DNA of 64,000 bases, taken from contig NZ_QUHC01000002.1 in NCBI RefSeq assembly GCF_003479425.1, forward strand, positions 507,033-571,032, written 5' to 3'. The position numbers and the translations under genes are program-made. Within the stretch, counting starts at the first letter, position 1, and each line of letters opens with the position of its first letter. Shown piece after piece: positions 55,448 to 63,437 of the stretch. The DNA is from Odoribacter sp. AF15-53 (lineage in GTDB: Bacteria > Bacteroidota > Bacteroidia > Bacteroidales > Marinifilaceae). The notes beneath the pieces are model-generated. The model was not told the origin of the DNA, made no database searches, and saw nothing but the letters and a program-made list of their open reading frames with translations.

Positions 55448-55550
55448 AAAAGAGGGAGAACAACAAGTTCACTTTCCCCCTCCCCTCGCCCTTGACAGGC
55501 GCACGAAAATAATCATAAAATCACATTTTTCACCCCCTCGAACATACCGA

Positions 55551-55576
55551 TTTTCCCGTCCCGTGTGACGGGAAAA
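55551..55576. terminator. Hairpin between convergent genes
   Basis: TTTTCCCGTC and GACGGGAAAA form a 10-bp stem with a 6-nt loop, 7 nt past the stop of the minus-strand gene at 55583. No long T-run beyond the stem arms. Confidence 0.55.
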
Positions 55577-55582
55577 ATCAGG

Positions 55583-56224
55583 TTACAACCCGTGTATCAC
55601 GATCGCGGTCGAACAATGACGCTTCTTCGCGTCACGGGCGAAAGCGTAGACAATGACAGAATCAAAATCCCACTGCACCGGCAACGTCTTTACCGTGGTA
55701 CCACTTTCCGAGCGCGTTCTTAAAGGCACTATCGTGCAGAACTCATTTTTCATGTCAAAAATCCCGGCAAAAAGTTCATCATCCGGGTTCATTTTCGCGC
55801 CTTCAAAACCCACTTCCTGTTCAAAAGAAAGCGAACGTCCTTCCGCGGTTACCGTCACGGTTACTTCGGGCGGGTAGAGAGTCCCGTGACTCAACACGAG
55901 AGCGGAAAAATTCACCACCACTTCTTTCTTTTCGGCATCCCATGAAACGTTCTTACGGTTATAGTGTACGAAATTATTATACACCGCCGAGGGTCCGGAA
56001 CATTTACCGACCTTCAACCCGATAGACGTGATCGGGTCAAACATACTCGACAACCGGCCAAGAGTTCCCATGATGTTTTGCTGTGCAACCTGGGCGTCCG
56101 TCGCCTCGCCAGACGGGCCATTCCCCTTCCGTCGCATATAGCAATTCGAGCCTACCATGTAATAGACCACATCCCCGAGAGCATTCTGGATACCGGTTAT
56201 TAATGAAAGTAAAATCTTTGGCAT
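55583..56224 (-). CDS. DUF6266-like protein (213 aa)
   Basis: Start taken at the ATG 56224 (MPKILLSLITGIQNALGDVV); a GTG at 56230 would add two residues. The N-terminal Gly-rich hairpin region (GDVVYYMVGSNCYMRRKG), the TDAQVAQQNIMGTLGRLSSM helix and a beta-sandwich C-terminus fit the DUF6266 family of Bacteroidetes, whose function is unknown. A divergent, distantly similar gene lies at 56724. Confidence 0.65.
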   Translation of the reverse strand: MPKILLSLITGIQNALGDVVYYMVGSNCYMRRKGNGPSGEATDAQVAQQNIMGTLGRLSSMFDPITSIGLKVGKCSGPSAVYNNFVHYNRKNVSWDAEKKEVVVNFSALVLSHGTLYPPEVTVTVTAEGRSLSFEQEVGFEGAKMNPDDELFAGIFDMKNEFCTIVPLRTRSESGTTVKTLPVQWDFDSVIVYAFARDAKKRHCSTAIVIHGL

Positions 56225-56723
56225 AAACACATTATTTTAACGATTATAACAAATTTACGAAGTACTCTCCCCTATAACGGGGTTACAAAGTTCGTGCTTT
56301 ACTTTGATCGTCATACACGGGTGATGATTGAAGTTACACGTTGACGCGTTTATCACACCTTTCGGCTATTCACCAAAACGAGCCATCATAGCTGTTTTTT
56401 GAATCACTCACAAGGTATGAATATAATTTCAAATAAAAAATAAATCCTGATGTATTTTATATAATTTAGCACAAATTACCACACTTAAATCATTATGCAT
56501 CAGACATATATCGTTAAAAAAGAAATACTAAACTAATATAATACAAGCATCCGGACTACATTTCTACTACAAAAAGACTACAAAAAACTGCATATTTGTA
56601 GTCTTTTTCCCGTATTTTTAGTAATATTGTAGTGATAACAATTTTCAATCCACTCGTAATTACAGGAATAAGCACGACAACACGCTTATTAACAAGCCCA
56701 AGCATCAATTTAAAAGAAATACC
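56225..56723. other. Intergenic region between divergent DUF6266-like genes
   Basis: About 500 AT-rich bp with no gene. It holds one strong intrinsic-terminator-like hairpin (56571-56608) not preceded by any visible plus-strand gene. No consensus promoter was found in front of the downstream gene. Confidence 0.6.
56571..56608. terminator. Orphan strong hairpin
   Basis: AAAAAGACTACAAA and TTTGTAGTCTTTTT form a perfect 14-bp stem around a 10-nt loop. It has the shape of an intrinsic terminator in both directions, 115 nt before the plus-strand gene at 56724. Confidence 0.8.
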
Positions 56724-57341
56724 ATGCCCAAGATTATATTAAAAAATAATTCATCTCAAAAGAAGCCAAAAAGAGGCCAAGAATTAAACGAGGAGGAGAA
56801 AAAGAAAATTATTAATAAAACGAGAGCACAACAACGTGTTAAAATGGTAAATCACGTGTGGACCGCTCTAGGACCACTTGGACTGCAACAAACCTGGAAC
56901 GAGGAAGCGGCACGCAAAGGGAAAAAAGGAAAAAACCTTTTCATGGAACAAACGTTTTTCGCTTATGACCCCGACCTACATATCGGTATGTTTAACGCCA
57001 TGCACTTCTCGACCGGAAAACTATTACGCTTGCGTAACCCGTTTCTAGTAAACAACGAAGACGGGAGTTACACGCTCGCGTGGCAAGTTAACGCCGAAGG
57101 TCACGTGGCGTTTCTTGACGACAGTTTGCGCGTGATCGTTATCCGGGAAAGCAATCCCGATATTTTCATAGAAATTCATAATCTTGACACTAGAAGAGAG
57201 AACGGGCAAGTCACGTTTAAACTCCCGGAAAAGAAAAACCTTACCGGTCTCGTCCACCTGTACGCTTTTTTCACCTCCAACGACGGGGTAAACTTTTCGC
57301 CCGATGATTATTTTGTCCTGGGACATCATCATGTAAAATAA
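56724..57341 (+). CDS. Hypothetical protein, possible DUF6266 relative (205 aa)
   Basis: A strongly basic N-terminus (SQKKPKRGQELNEEEKKKI) is followed by a helix (RAQQRVKMVNHVWTALGPLG) and a beta-sandwich region (YTLAWQVNAEGHVAFLDDSL; LVHLYAFFTSNDGVNFSPDD). The layout and the shared MPKI start resemble the divergent gene at 55583-56224, suggesting a distant paralogue. Function unknown. No signal peptide. Confidence 0.6.
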   Translation: MPKIILKNNSSQKKPKRGQELNEEEKKKIINKTRAQQRVKMVNHVWTALGPLGLQQTWNEEAARKGKKGKNLFMEQTFFAYDPDLHIGMFNAMHFSTGKLLRLRNPFLVNNEDGSYTLAWQVNAEGHVAFLDDSLRVIVIRESNPDIFIEIHNLDTRRENGQVTFKLPEKKNLTGLVHLYAFFTSNDGVNFSPDDYFVLGHHHVK

Positions 57342-57501
57342 AAAAATCATCCTTCTCCTCACGACCACTCAACGTCGCCCGCGTGTAAAATCATAGACTG
57401 GCGTCTAATCACGTGTTAAACATCCTGCCCCCCGGAATCTCACTTCTCGTCGATAAAAACACCCCGTTCGTCGAGGGAAAACCCCTTAACATCTAATTTA
57501 A

Positions 57502-57532
57502 TTGTTCTCGTTTACAACGTGTTATATATTTG
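57502..57532 (+). promoter_or_regulatory. Promoter of tolC-mac efflux operon
   Basis: TTG at 57502-57504, 20-nt spacer, TATATTTG at 57525-57532; close to consensus and 24 nt before the ATG at 57557. Confidence 0.75.
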
Positions 57533-57556
57533 TATAACACAAAAAAAGAAATCAAC

Positions 57557-58888
57557 ATGAACAAACGAATAAACATTGCAACCATCCTTTTTATAATCAT
57601 TCCGTCCTTAGTGGGTTTCTCTCAGGAGAAGCCCACTTCTTCCTGGAACTTGAAGGATTGTATTGATTACGCCCGGAAAAACAACATTCAGGTGCAATCG
57701 GCCCGGGTTTCCCGGCAAAGCACAAACGTGGATTTATTGCAGGCCAAGGCGCAACTTTTCCCCTCGTTGACCTTTAGTAGTTCACAAGGTTTCGGGCATC
57801 AAAAAGTGCAGGACACGGGAGGGGATTTCAAATCACAAAGTGCTTACACGGGAAGCTACTCGCTCAACTCCGGCCTGACCCTCTACAACGGGGGCAAACT
57901 CACCCGTTCCATCCGGAAACAGGAAATCACCAACGAGGCTCAAACCTACCAGGTGAGCATGGCCGAGAACGACATTGAAATCGCCGTTACCGAGGCTTAC
58001 CTGCAAATTCTTTACGCCAACGAATCGCTGAAAACGAACAGACAAACACTAGAAACTTCCGCCGCGCAACTCGAACGTTCCAAGGAACTACTGAAAGCAG
58101 GCTCGATCGCCGCCAGCGATTACGCGCAGATTGAGGCCCAGTACGCCAACGACCAGTACAAAGTCACCACGGCCGAAAACACGTTAGCGTTAAATAAATT
58201 ACAACTGAAACAGCTACTGGAACTGGAATTAACTGATCATTTTGAAATATACTTCCCGGAACTGGACGATTCACAGGTACTCGCCATGGCACCCTCGTTG
58301 GAAGAGGTCTACCAGACAGCACTGGAAGTCATGCCGGAAATGAAAAACAGTAAATTGAATGTCGAATCGGCACAACTGGAAGAGAAGATCGCGGCGGGAG
58401 ACCGTTTACCGAGCGTGTCACTCAGTGCTTCCGTCTCTACCGACCACAACTCGGAATCAGACTACTCTTTTTCAAAACAACTAAATAATAAATTAAGCGA
58501 GAACGTGGGGATTAACATCAGTATCCCCATTTCCAAGAATCGCCAGATCAAGTCCGCCATCGAGAAAGCAAAACTCCAAACCGAAACGGCACAATTGAAC
58601 GAGATAAACACCCGCAAGGAATTGTTGAAAACAGTCGAATCCCTTCATCAGAACGTGATTTCAGCACAAAGTCGCTACGTGGCAGCAACCAACAGCGTGA
58701 AATCAGCCACGAAAAGTTACGAGCTGGTACAAGCACAATTCGACAGCGGGATGAAAAACACGGTAGAGCTACTCACCGAGAAAAACAACTACTTGTCGGC
58801 CATACAGGAGCAAATACAGGCCAAGTTCGAGAGCATCCTCTCGCTTAAACTGTTGAATTTCTACCGGAACCAACCTATTGAATTATAA
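57557..58888 (+). CDS. TolC-family outer-membrane efflux protein
   Basis: 443 aa from the ATG at 57557; an upstream TTG lies inside the promoter. The signal peptide ends near VGFSQE. Two OEP repeats form the trimeric channel (WNLKDCIDYARKNNIQVQSA; SYELVQAQFDSGMKNTVELL). First gene of a run with adaptor, ABC ATPase and permease genes, so it is the exit duct of a MacAB-type tripartite pump. Confidence 0.93.
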   Translation: MNKRINIATILFIIIPSLVGFSQEKPTSSWNLKDCIDYARKNNIQVQSARVSRQSTNVDLLQAKAQLFPSLTFSSSQGFGHQKVQDTGGDFKSQSAYTGSYSLNSGLTLYNGGKLTRSIRKQEITNEAQTYQVSMAENDIEIAVTEAYLQILYANESLKTNRQTLETSAAQLERSKELLKAGSIAASDYAQIEAQYANDQYKVTTAENTLALNKLQLKQLLELELTDHFEIYFPELDDSQVLAMAPSLEEVYQTALEVMPEMKNSKLNVESAQLEEKIAAGDRLPSVSLSASVSTDHNSESDYSFSKQLNNKLSENVGINISIPISKNRQIKSAIEKAKLQTETAQLNEINTRKELLKTVESLHQNVISAQSRYVAATNSVKSATKSYELVQAQFDSGMKNTVELLTEKNNYLSAIQEQIQAKFESILSLKLLNFYRNQPIEL

Positions 58889-58912
58889 CACGAAACATTA
58901 ATATAGCCCAAA

Positions 58913-60076
58913 ATGAAAAAAATAGCGATTATCATCATCATCCTTGCCGTCATAGCGGGAATCTACTTCATCGTTCGCGGGGGTGAAAACAAAGCCGTGA
59001 CGTATGAAACCGCCGAGGTAAAAAAAGGCTCTATCAATAACACGGTCACCGCCACGGGCACGATCGAACCGATCACGCAAGTGGAAGTAGGTACACAAGT
59101 TTCCGGCACGATTTCTCACATTTACGTGGACTACAACTCCATCGTGAAAAAGGGACAAATCATAGCCGAACTGGATCGTACCCTGCTGGAAGCCGAATTG
59201 GAATCTCAAACCGCCAACTTGAAATCAAGCGAAAACGAATACGATTACCAAAAAAAGAATTACGAGCGTATCCGGGGATTACACGAGAAACAACTGGTAA
59301 GCGACACGGAATACGAAACGGCTCTATACCAGTATGAAAAAGCAAAACAAGCGTATGACAAGGCAAAAGCCGACCTCGTGAAAGCCAAATCAAACCTAGG
59401 CTATGCTACCATCACGTCCCCCATTGACGGCGTGGTACTATCGCGGGCCGTGGACGAAGGGCAAACGGTAGCATCCAGCTTTAACACCCCGACCCTTTTC
59501 ACCATTGCCAACGACTTGCGCAAGATGCAGGTCATCGCGGACGTGGACGAGGCCGACATCGGGCAAGTGGAAGAGGGACAACGGGTGACGTTTACGGTTG
59601 ACGCCTTTCCCGACGACACGTTTGACGGGAATGTTATCCAAGTACGGTTAAACCCGACGACGGAATCTAACGTCGTGACTTACGAGGTCGTGATCGACGC
59701 CCCGAATCCGGAACTAAAACTGAAACCGGGATTAACAGCTAATATCACGGTATACACGCTGGAAAAAGAGAATATATTACTCGCCCCCCTGAAAGCCTTC
59801 CGTTTCACCCCGGCCACCACGCCCGGCGAGGAACAAACGCCGCAAGCCGGTAGGGGTGAGAAAGTCGTGTGGCTAAAAACAGCCGAGGGGATGACTCCTA
59901 AAATCGTGAAAACCGGGGTTAGCGACGGAATCTACATGGAAGTGTCGAACGGGGTTCAAGCCGGGGATAAATTAATCGTCGGGGAAATGAAATACAAAAT
60001 TGCCGCGCCCGGCAACGGGAACAGCGGGGAATCCAACCCCTTCATGCCTGCCAGACCGGGACAAAAAAAGAAATAA
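58913..60076 (+). CDS. MacA-like periplasmic adaptor (RND/HlyD family)
   Basis: 387 aa. N-terminal membrane anchor (IAIIIIILAVIAGIYFIV), a biotinyl-lipoyl-like domain (GTIEPITQVEVGTQVSGTIS), a helical hairpin coiled coil (about 95-165), a second lipoyl half (NLGYATITSPIDGVVLSRAV) and a C-terminal barrel. It joins the inner-membrane ABC permease to the TolC-like channel. It starts 24 nt after the tolC-like stop. Confidence 0.93.
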   Translation: MKKIAIIIIILAVIAGIYFIVRGGENKAVTYETAEVKKGSINNTVTATGTIEPITQVEVGTQVSGTISHIYVDYNSIVKKGQIIAELDRTLLEAELESQTANLKSSENEYDYQKKNYERIRGLHEKQLVSDTEYETALYQYEKAKQAYDKAKADLVKAKSNLGYATITSPIDGVVLSRAVDEGQTVASSFNTPTLFTIANDLRKMQVIADVDEADIGQVEEGQRVTFTVDAFPDDTFDGNVIQVRLNPTTESNVVTYEVVIDAPNPELKLKPGLTANITVYTLEKENILLAPLKAFRFTPATTPGEEQTPQAGRGEKVVWLKTAEGMTPKIVKTGVSDGIYMEVSNGVQAGDKLIVGEMKYKIAAPGNGNSGESNPFMPARPGQKKK

Positions 60077-60097
60077 CTTTACCAAAAGAGAAGACTC

Positions 60098-60862
60098 ATG
60101 ACCAATGATATTATAAGAATAGAAAACCTGAGGAGGGACTTTACTGTCGGTTCAGAAATCGTGCATGCCTTGCGAGGTGTCTCATTTTCGATCCGGGCGG
60201 GAGAATTCGTGACGATAATGGGTACCAGTGGCTCCGGGAAATCCACCTTGCTCAATATCCTCGGATGTCTCGACACCCCCACCTCGGGGGACTATTTCCT
60301 CGACGGGATTGCCGTCCGGGACATGGGTAAAAACGACCGGGCAACCTTACGCAATCGCAAAATCGGATTCGTGTTCCAGTCGTATAACCTCCTCCCCAAA
60401 ACAACGGCCCTCGAAAACGTGGAACTTCCCCTGCTCTATAACCCGGCTTTCTCCGCGAAAGAACGGAAAGAAAAAGCCCTGGAAGCCCTGGAAGCCGTGG
60501 GACTTAAAGACCGGATCAACCACCGTTCGAACCAGATGTCCGGGGGGCAGCAACAACGTGTTGCCATCGCTCGCGCCATCGTGAACGATCCCGTGATCCT
60601 GCTGGCCGACGAGGCTACCGGGAACCTGGATACCCGCACGTCTTTCGAGATATTGACCCTATTCCAACGGTTACACGCGGAAGGACGAACGATCATATTC
60701 GTGACTCATAACCCGGAAATCGCCCAGTTCTGCAGCCGGAACATCGTGTTACGGGACGGACATATCACCGAGGACAAGATCAACCCGAACGTTGCCTCGG
60801 CCAGAAAAGCCCTGGAAGCGTTACCGAAAGAAGAAGAGGAAACGGGAACAATTGAAAATTGA
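60098..60862 (+). CDS. MacB-type ABC transporter ATPase
   Basis: 254 aa. Walker A GTSGSGKSTLLNI, signature MSGGQQQRVAIARAI, Walker B VILLADEATGNLD and the switch His in FVTHNPE. LolD/MacB subfamily. The last codons and the stop codon are provided by the interspersed repeat at 60848-60865, and a further ~145 bp of repeat-like DNA separates it from its permease gene. Confidence 0.95.
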   Translation: MTNDIIRIENLRRDFTVGSEIVHALRGVSFSIRAGEFVTIMGTSGSGKSTLLNILGCLDTPTSGDYFLDGIAVRDMGKNDRATLRNRKIGFVFQSYNLLPKTTALENVELPLLYNPAFSAKERKEKALEALEAVGLKDRINHRSNQMSGGQQQRVAIARAIVNDPVILLADEATGNLDTRTSFEILTLFQRLHAEGRTIIFVTHNPEIAQFCSRNIVLRDGHITEDKINPNVASARKALEALPKEEEETGTIEN

Positions 60863-60865
60863 AAA
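60848..60865 (+). repeat. 18-nt interspersed repeat at 3' end of ATPase gene
   Basis: ACAATTGAAAATTGAAAA, identical to 20157-20174 at the end of trmB. The ATPase stop codon (TGA, 60860-60862) lies within it. Confidence 0.85.
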
Positions 60866-61010
60866 AAGAGATTCTAAGATTCTGTGATTGCCGATTCTAT
60901 GATTAAGTGATTATTAAAAATGTTAGCCTTGCGCGGTTGGAATCACCTAATCCGGAATCTAAAGATCACGAAATCAATAGGATTTAAAATTTAAAATCTA
61001 AAATTAGAAC
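60866..61010. repeat. Repeat-like spacer within the efflux operon
   Basis: A low-complexity stretch with iterations of GATTCT, GTGATT and ATGATT, then TTTAAAATTTAAAATCTAAAATT just before the permease start. No gene, no clear promoter. The other genes of this operon are 21-24 bp apart. Confidence 0.6.
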
Positions 61011-62231
61011 ATGAACTACGGAAACTTAATACGAATCGCCATACGGGCCCTCGCGAACAATAAATTCCGGGGTTTCCTGACCATGCTGGGTATCATCATC
61101 GGGGTCGCTTCCGTGATCTCGATGCTCGCCATCGGGCAAGGATCCAAGCGAAGTATCCGGGAACAAATATCGGAAATGGGATCCAACATGATCATGATCC
61201 GCCCGGGAAACGGGAAATTCGGGGGAGTCAGACAAAGTGCCAGCAGCATGCAAACACTCAAGCTGGAAGATTTCGAGGCGATCACCCGGGATGTCAGCCT
61301 AATCGACAAGGCAACCCCGATGGTCAATTCCAGCGGTCAAATCATCTACGGGGCCAACAACGCCCCGACCTCCGTGTACGGGATTAACCAAGACTACTTG
61401 GATATACGAAAATTCTCGGTTGACCAGGGAGAAATGTTCACGGAACATGATATAAAAACAGCCGCGAAAGTGTGCGTTGTCGGGCAAACGGTCGTGAATA
61501 ACCTGTTCACAAAAGGAGAAGACCCCCTGGGAAAAACCATCCGGTTCAAATCAACGCCCTTCCGGATTATCGGGGTACTTACTCCCAAGGGATACAACTC
61601 CATGGGACAAGACCAGGATGACATGATCCTCGCCCCCTACACCACGATACAAAAGCGCATACTAGCCATCACGTACATCAACGGGATCGAGGCATCAGCC
61701 ATCAGCGAGGAAGCATCGGAAGAGGCCATAGAGGAAATATCCGCCATCCTCCGGCAAAACCATAAACTGGCCCCGGGAGACGAGGCAGACTTCCACGTCC
61801 GTTCACAGGAAGAATTAAGTTCCATGCTAAGCACGACGACAGATTTAATGACCGTGTTATTGGCATGTATCGCGGGAATATCCTTGCTTGTCGGGGGTAT
61901 CGGGATCATGAACATCATGTACGTATCGGTAACGGAACGCACGCGGGAAATCGGGCTTCGTATGTCCATCGGGGCAAAGGGACGGCACATCCTGTTCCAG
62001 TTCCTCATCGAAGCCGTGATCATCAGCGTAACGGGAGGTATTATCGGGGTTATCCTCGGCATAGGCTCGTCACTCATTATCAAATACGGGATCGGCTGGC
62101 CCGTGTACGTTCAGGTGTATTCCGTCGTACTCTCGTTCTTGGTTTGCACGATCACCGGAATATTCTTCGGCTGGTACCCGGCACAGAAAGCATCCCGGTT
62201 AAACCCGATCGACGCCATACGATACGAATAG
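61011..62231 (+). CDS. MacB-type ABC transporter permease
   Basis: 406 aa. N-terminal helix (GFLTMLGIIIGVASVISMLA), a large periplasmic MacB core domain (about 45-270) and three C-terminal helices of the FtsX domain (LACIAGISLLVGGIGIMNIM; FLVCTITGIFFGWYPAQKAS). Works with the ATPase encoded just upstream to drive export of peptides, lipids or macrolide-like compounds. Ends at the dispersed-repeat cluster 62231-62323. Confidence 0.94.
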   Translation: MNYGNLIRIAIRALANNKFRGFLTMLGIIIGVASVISMLAIGQGSKRSIREQISEMGSNMIMIRPGNGKFGGVRQSASSMQTLKLEDFEAITRDVSLIDKATPMVNSSGQIIYGANNAPTSVYGINQDYLDIRKFSVDQGEMFTEHDIKTAAKVCVVGQTVVNNLFTKGEDPLGKTIRFKSTPFRIIGVLTPKGYNSMGQDQDDMILAPYTTIQKRILAITYINGIEASAISEEASEEAIEEISAILRQNHKLAPGDEADFHVRSQEELSSMLSTTTDLMTVLLACIAGISLLVGGIGIMNIMYVSVTERTREIGLRMSIGAKGRHILFQFLIEAVIISVTGGIIGVILGIGSSLIIKYGIGWPVYVQVYSVVLSFLVCTITGIFFGWYPAQKASRLNPIDAIRYE

Positions 62232-62323
62232 GGTTTGCCTTCGGCAAGTTACAGGTTTGCAAGTTACAAGTTCGCGTGACTTGTTTTCCAAACTTGCAAC
62301 TTGTAAACTTGTAACCTGTAACC
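62231..62323. repeat. Inverted pair of dispersed repeats
   Basis: The left unit (62231-62272) is the reverse complement of the element at 20208-20253. The right unit (62290-62323; AACTTGCAACTTGTAAACTT then GTAACCTGTAACC) is a diverged copy in the opposite orientation. Together they form an imperfect palindrome between the permease and kinase genes. Confidence 0.8.
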
Positions 62324-62330
62324 TTTTTAA

Positions 62331-62338
62331 TATCTTTG
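62331..62338 (+). promoter_or_regulatory. -7 promoter element of lytS-like gene
   Basis: TATCTTTG directly after the repeat pair and 21 nt before the ATG at 62360. It suggests that the two-component genes have their own promoter. Confidence 0.6.
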
Positions 62339-62359
62339 CAAGTGGAGAAAGACTATATA

Positions 62360-63424
62360 ATGCAAAAGGCAAGAAACAAAAAAATATTAATGGGAGCCAT
62401 CCACATCATTGGCTGGGGCATATTCTTTGCCCTCCCGTTCTTTTTTTATCGTGGGGAAGGGGTCTCGATTACCCTAAACAGATATCTAGGATATTGTTTC
62501 GTTCCGCTGTCTTGCCTGATCATCTTTTACGTGAATTTTCTCTGGTTGATTGAAAAACAACTCTTCCGCCGGAAAGTAATCCTCTTCATTCTAAGCAACA
62601 TCGCCGTTGTTCTCATCATGGGGGTGGCACTCCATTTCTGGCAAGACTTTCACAGGGCCCATTTATCGGATCCTCTCCCGGAAGCTTTACAAGCAATAAA
62701 AGATTCTTTTCCGAAACCACCCCGCTACGTGTTTATCGCCCGGGACATGATGCTCATGGCCCTTACCGTGGCTCTTAGCGTGGCGATCAAAATGACAGGG
62801 GGATGGTACGAAACGGAAAATGAAAAACAAGAGTTGAAAAAAGCGCAGGCAGAAGCGGAACTTCAAAACCTGAAAAGCCAGCTCAACCCTCATTTCCTGT
62901 TCAACACGCTGAACAACATCTATTCCCTGATAGCGATAAACCAGGACAAGGCCCAGTACGCCGTTCACGATCTCAGCAAAATGCTTCGTCACGTGCTGTA
63001 CGAGAACAACCAGCATTTCGTACCCATAAACAAAGAATTCGAGTTCATGAAAAGTTACATTGAACTCATGAGCCTGCGTTTACCCAAAAATACCCGGCTG
63101 GAAATTTCCATCCCGGAACAGGCGAACAATAGCATGATCGCCCCGCTTCTCTTTATCCCCCTACTGGAAAACGCCTTCAAACACGGGGTTAGTAGCACAC
63201 AGGAATCGTTTATCAACATCAAGTTTGACCTCCAAAACGGGAACCGGATTGATTGCCGGGTAGAGAACAGCAATTACCCCAAGAAAGATAACGACCGTAG
63301 CGGTTCGGGTATCGGGCTGATAAACCTGCAACGCCGACTGGAACTACTCTACTCCGGGAAATACATTTTCAATAGAGAAATACAAGACGATAAATTCGTC
63401 ACGCAACTGATTATTCAACTCTAA
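62360..63424 (+). CDS. LytS-type sensor histidine kinase
   Basis: 354 aa from the ATG at 62360; an earlier TTG lies in the promoter. Four transmembrane helices (about 10-145), a short coiled linker, then a His_kinase domain with phospho-acceptor His178 in QLNPHFLFNTLNNIYSLI and a HATPase region (PLLENAFKHGVSS; GSGIGLINLQRRL). Pairs with the LytTR regulator starting 13 nt later. Its position after the MacAB-TolC genes suggests it senses the exported compound or envelope damage. Confidence 0.93.
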   Translation: MQKARNKKILMGAIHIIGWGIFFALPFFFYRGEGVSITLNRYLGYCFVPLSCLIIFYVNFLWLIEKQLFRRKVILFILSNIAVVLIMGVALHFWQDFHRAHLSDPLPEALQAIKDSFPKPPRYVFIARDMMLMALTVALSVAIKMTGGWYETENEKQELKKAQAEAELQNLKSQLNPHFLFNTLNNIYSLIAINQDKAQYAVHDLSKMLRHVLYENNQHFVPINKEFEFMKSYIELMSLRLPKNTRLEISIPEQANNSMIAPLLFIPLLENAFKHGVSSTQESFINIKFDLQNGNRIDCRVENSNYPKKDNDRSGSGIGLINLQRRLELLYSGKYIFNREIQDDKFVTQLIIQL

Positions 63425-63437
63425 AACCTCGAATGCC

